From Flammeovirgaceae bacterium UBA5867 (GTDB taxonomy: Bacteria; Bacteroidota; Bacteroidia; Cytophagales; Cyclobacteriaceae): a DNA stretch of 6,033 nucleotides. Of the stretch, positions 5,002 to 6,033 are shown piece after piece. Each line of letters opens with the position of its first letter. The first letter of the stretch is position 1. The notes under the pieces were generated by a model. The model saw only the letters and a program-made list of their open reading frames with translations. It did not search any database and had not been told where the DNA came from. A program made the position numbers and the translations under genes. The DNA lies in assembly GCA_002432545.1 (NCBI GenBank), contig DJFR01000152.1:25816-31848 (forward strand), in the 5' to 3' direction.

Positions 5002-5856
5002 ATGGAAATCCAGAATCTGTACGAACCTTTTGAGATCGAATTCCTGGAAATGAAGGAATGTCCTGTTCATGCGCATAAGCATAACTTCTTCGAACTCGTA
5101 TATATTGTAGAAGGCACGGGTGTGCAATGCATCAACAAGAATAAACTGCCGTATGCTGCCGAGAAATTATTTCTGCTTATGCCGCAAGACTGCCATGCGT
5201 TTGAAGTAAAAACTGTTACCAAGTTTTTCTTTATCCGGTTCAACGATATTTACCTGAAGACACAAAGCAAGGAGTGGATTCAAAAACTGGAATTCATCTT
5301 TCAGAACAACACACATTTACCTGGCTGTATAGTAAAGAACAAAACCGACAAGCCCCTGGTAAAGGCCATGGTGGATGCATTGATCCGTGAGCACGTTAAT
5401 CAACAACATTATCATCGTGAAGTGGTGAAGCAAGTCGTAAACACACTGCTTACAATTGTAGCGCGTAATATATTCATGCATATACCGCTGAAGGAAAGCG
5501 CCAAGACTAACACATCGCTGGACATTATCAATTACATTCATCAGAATATATATGCTTCGGAAAAACTGAAAGCCGAACAGATCGCACAACGCTTCCACAT
5601 ATCACCAACCTATATCAGCGAATACTTCAAGAAACTAACGGGTGAAAATCTGCAACAGTATATTATCGACTATAAACTCAAGCTGATTGAGACACGCCTT
5701 CGCTACAGCGACCTGCGCATGAACGAAATTGCCTACGAGTTTGGATTTACGGATGAAAGCCACCTGACGCGAACGTTCAAGAAACATAAAGGCGTAAGTC
5801 CTTCCGAATTCCGAAAGCACGTCAATAGTAAAAAAAGAAACTCCGTTGCAGCATGA
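5002..5856 (+). CDS. AraC-family transcriptional regulator with N-terminal cupin domain
   Basis: The 284-residue protein has the standard AraC layout. The N-terminal cupin-type sensor domain covers about residues 15-95, with HAHKHNFFELVYIVEGTG (23-40) as the first cupin strand pair and LFLLMPQDCHAF as the second motif. A helical dimer/linker segment runs about 110-165. The double HTH domain covers about 172-273: the first HTH has LKAEQIAQRFHISPTYISEY and the second RMNEIAYEFGFTDESHLTRT, closed by the signature KGVSPSEFRKH. The start was placed at ATG 5002; a longer reading from TTG 4975 would include the -7 box. The ligand is unknown; the histidine-rich HxHKH start suggests a cupin pocket, possibly for a small polar ligand or metal. 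It is divergent from doxX-SDR and is the likely regulator of that operon and of itself. Confidence 0.9.
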   Translation: MEIQNLYEPFEIEFLEMKECPVHAHKHNFFELVYIVEGTGVQCINKNKLPYAAEKLFLLMPQDCHAFEVKTVTKFFFIRFNDIYLKTQSKEWIQKLEFIFQNNTHLPGCIVKNKTDKPLVKAMVDALIREHVNQQHYHREVVKQVVNTLLTIVARNIFMHIPLKESAKTNTSLDIINYIHQNIYASEKLKAEQIAQRFHISPTYISEYFKKLTGENLQQYIIDYKLKLIETRLRYSDLRMNEIAYEFGFTDESHLTRTFKKHKGVSPSEFRKHVNSKKRNSVAA

Positions 5857-5906
5857 GAACCGTCTCCAACACTCAGCTCGGTAAATTTCGTTTGTGGAAT
5901 CATTAA

Positions 5907-6033
5907 TTTGTATTGCACCCGATGTTTATTAAACATGATGCCGAGATCATCTACGTTCCTACGAGCAAAGGCCTGAGAACTTGATGCTATACCGTTTGAT
6001 ATACCTGATGTTGAGTTCACACACTACGGTGAT
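5907..6033 (+). pseudogene. Decayed ChrB-like (chromate resistance) gene, running off the window
   Basis: Two segments in different frames look like consecutive pieces of a ChrB-family protein. Frame A, from about 5925, reads FIKHDAEIIYVPTSK and then hits TGA at 5982-5984. Frame B, 5977-6033, reads ELDAIPFDIPDVEFTHYGD, which closely resembles the ChrB C-terminal domain region (usually followed by a C-x-F-D motif, outside the window); upstream it is blocked by TGA at 5974-5976. Upstream, GTATTGCACCCG near 5910-5921 resembles the DNA for the family's R-I-A-C-P-W segment with bases missing. In intact members, as I remember them, the segment between the Y-V-P and E-L-D-A positions is several residues longer, so small deletions are likely. 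ChrB is a sensor/regulator or accessory protein in chromate resistance. An intact member would begin with an N-terminal W-V-T-R-E-R-like motif; none is visible. The remnant follows the AraC gene by about 50 bases. Confidence 0.6.

Noticed and set aside
5853..5906. 17-codon ORF overlapping the AraC stop by ATGA
   Set aside because: Too short and without its own signals; the stretch is better seen as spacer or as the degraded 5' part of the chrB-like remnant.
5976..5988. Programmed +1 frameshift at ACT-TGA-T, as in the RF2 gene
   Set aside because: The geometry is similar, but there is no upstream SD-like stimulator, the ACT to CTT slip pairs poorly, and the protein is ChrB-like with further apparent deletions, so decay is simpler.
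5733..6020. 95-codon minus-strand frame at the right end
   Set aside because: It lies antisense to the AraC DNA-binding domain and the ChrB-like segment and has no family features.

Overview
The window looks like a chromosomal stretch from a Bacteroidota bacterium, probably of a Cytophagales or Chitinophagales type. The sequence is moderately AT-rich. Most start codons have no Shine-Dalgarno (SD) sequence. Two genes have the Bacteroidota -7 promoter box TAnnTTTG upstream. The ECF sigma factor, the AraC-type regulators and the DoxX/SDR pair have a Bacteroidota flavour. This assignment rests on gene style and remembered family features, not on a search.

Layout from left to right: (1) the 3' end of a group II truncated globin, then a short AraC-type regulator consisting only of a DNA-binding domain, both on +. 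(2) On the minus strand, an ECF sigma factor (1360-1905) followed by a peroxiredoxin-like protein (730-1257), which ends 2 bases from the AraC gene. (3) A 446-base region without a conventional gene (1906-2351). It holds a candidate promoter, a hairpin, a textbook SD driving a 22-codon ORF, and a strong intrinsic terminator ending about 44 bases before the next gene. Together these resemble a regulatory leader or a small independent transcript. (4) On +, a class I SAM-dependent methyltransferase and a CadD-type heavy-metal transporter, closed by a hairpin shared with the convergent downstream operon. (5) On the minus strand, a two-gene operon of a DoxX-family membrane protein and a classical SDR oxidoreductase, 6 bases apart. 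(6) Divergent from it on +, a full-length cupin plus HTH AraC regulator whose promoter box lies so close to the ATG that its mRNA should be leaderless or nearly so. (7) At the right edge, a broken reading frame whose last 19 codons match the ChrB chromate-resistance protein family; it appears to be a decayed chrB-like gene.

The common theme is stress and detoxification: a haem globin, a peroxiredoxin-like protein, an alternative sigma factor, a metal transporter, an oxidoreductase with a DoxX partner, and a chromate-resistance remnant, with two AraC regulators. The AraC gene at 5002-5856 is the natural candidate to control the divergent doxX-SDR operon. No CRISPR array, tRNA, rRNA or insertion sequence was seen. 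No obviously new multi-gene system is evident. The least explained part is the leader-like region at 1970-2307.
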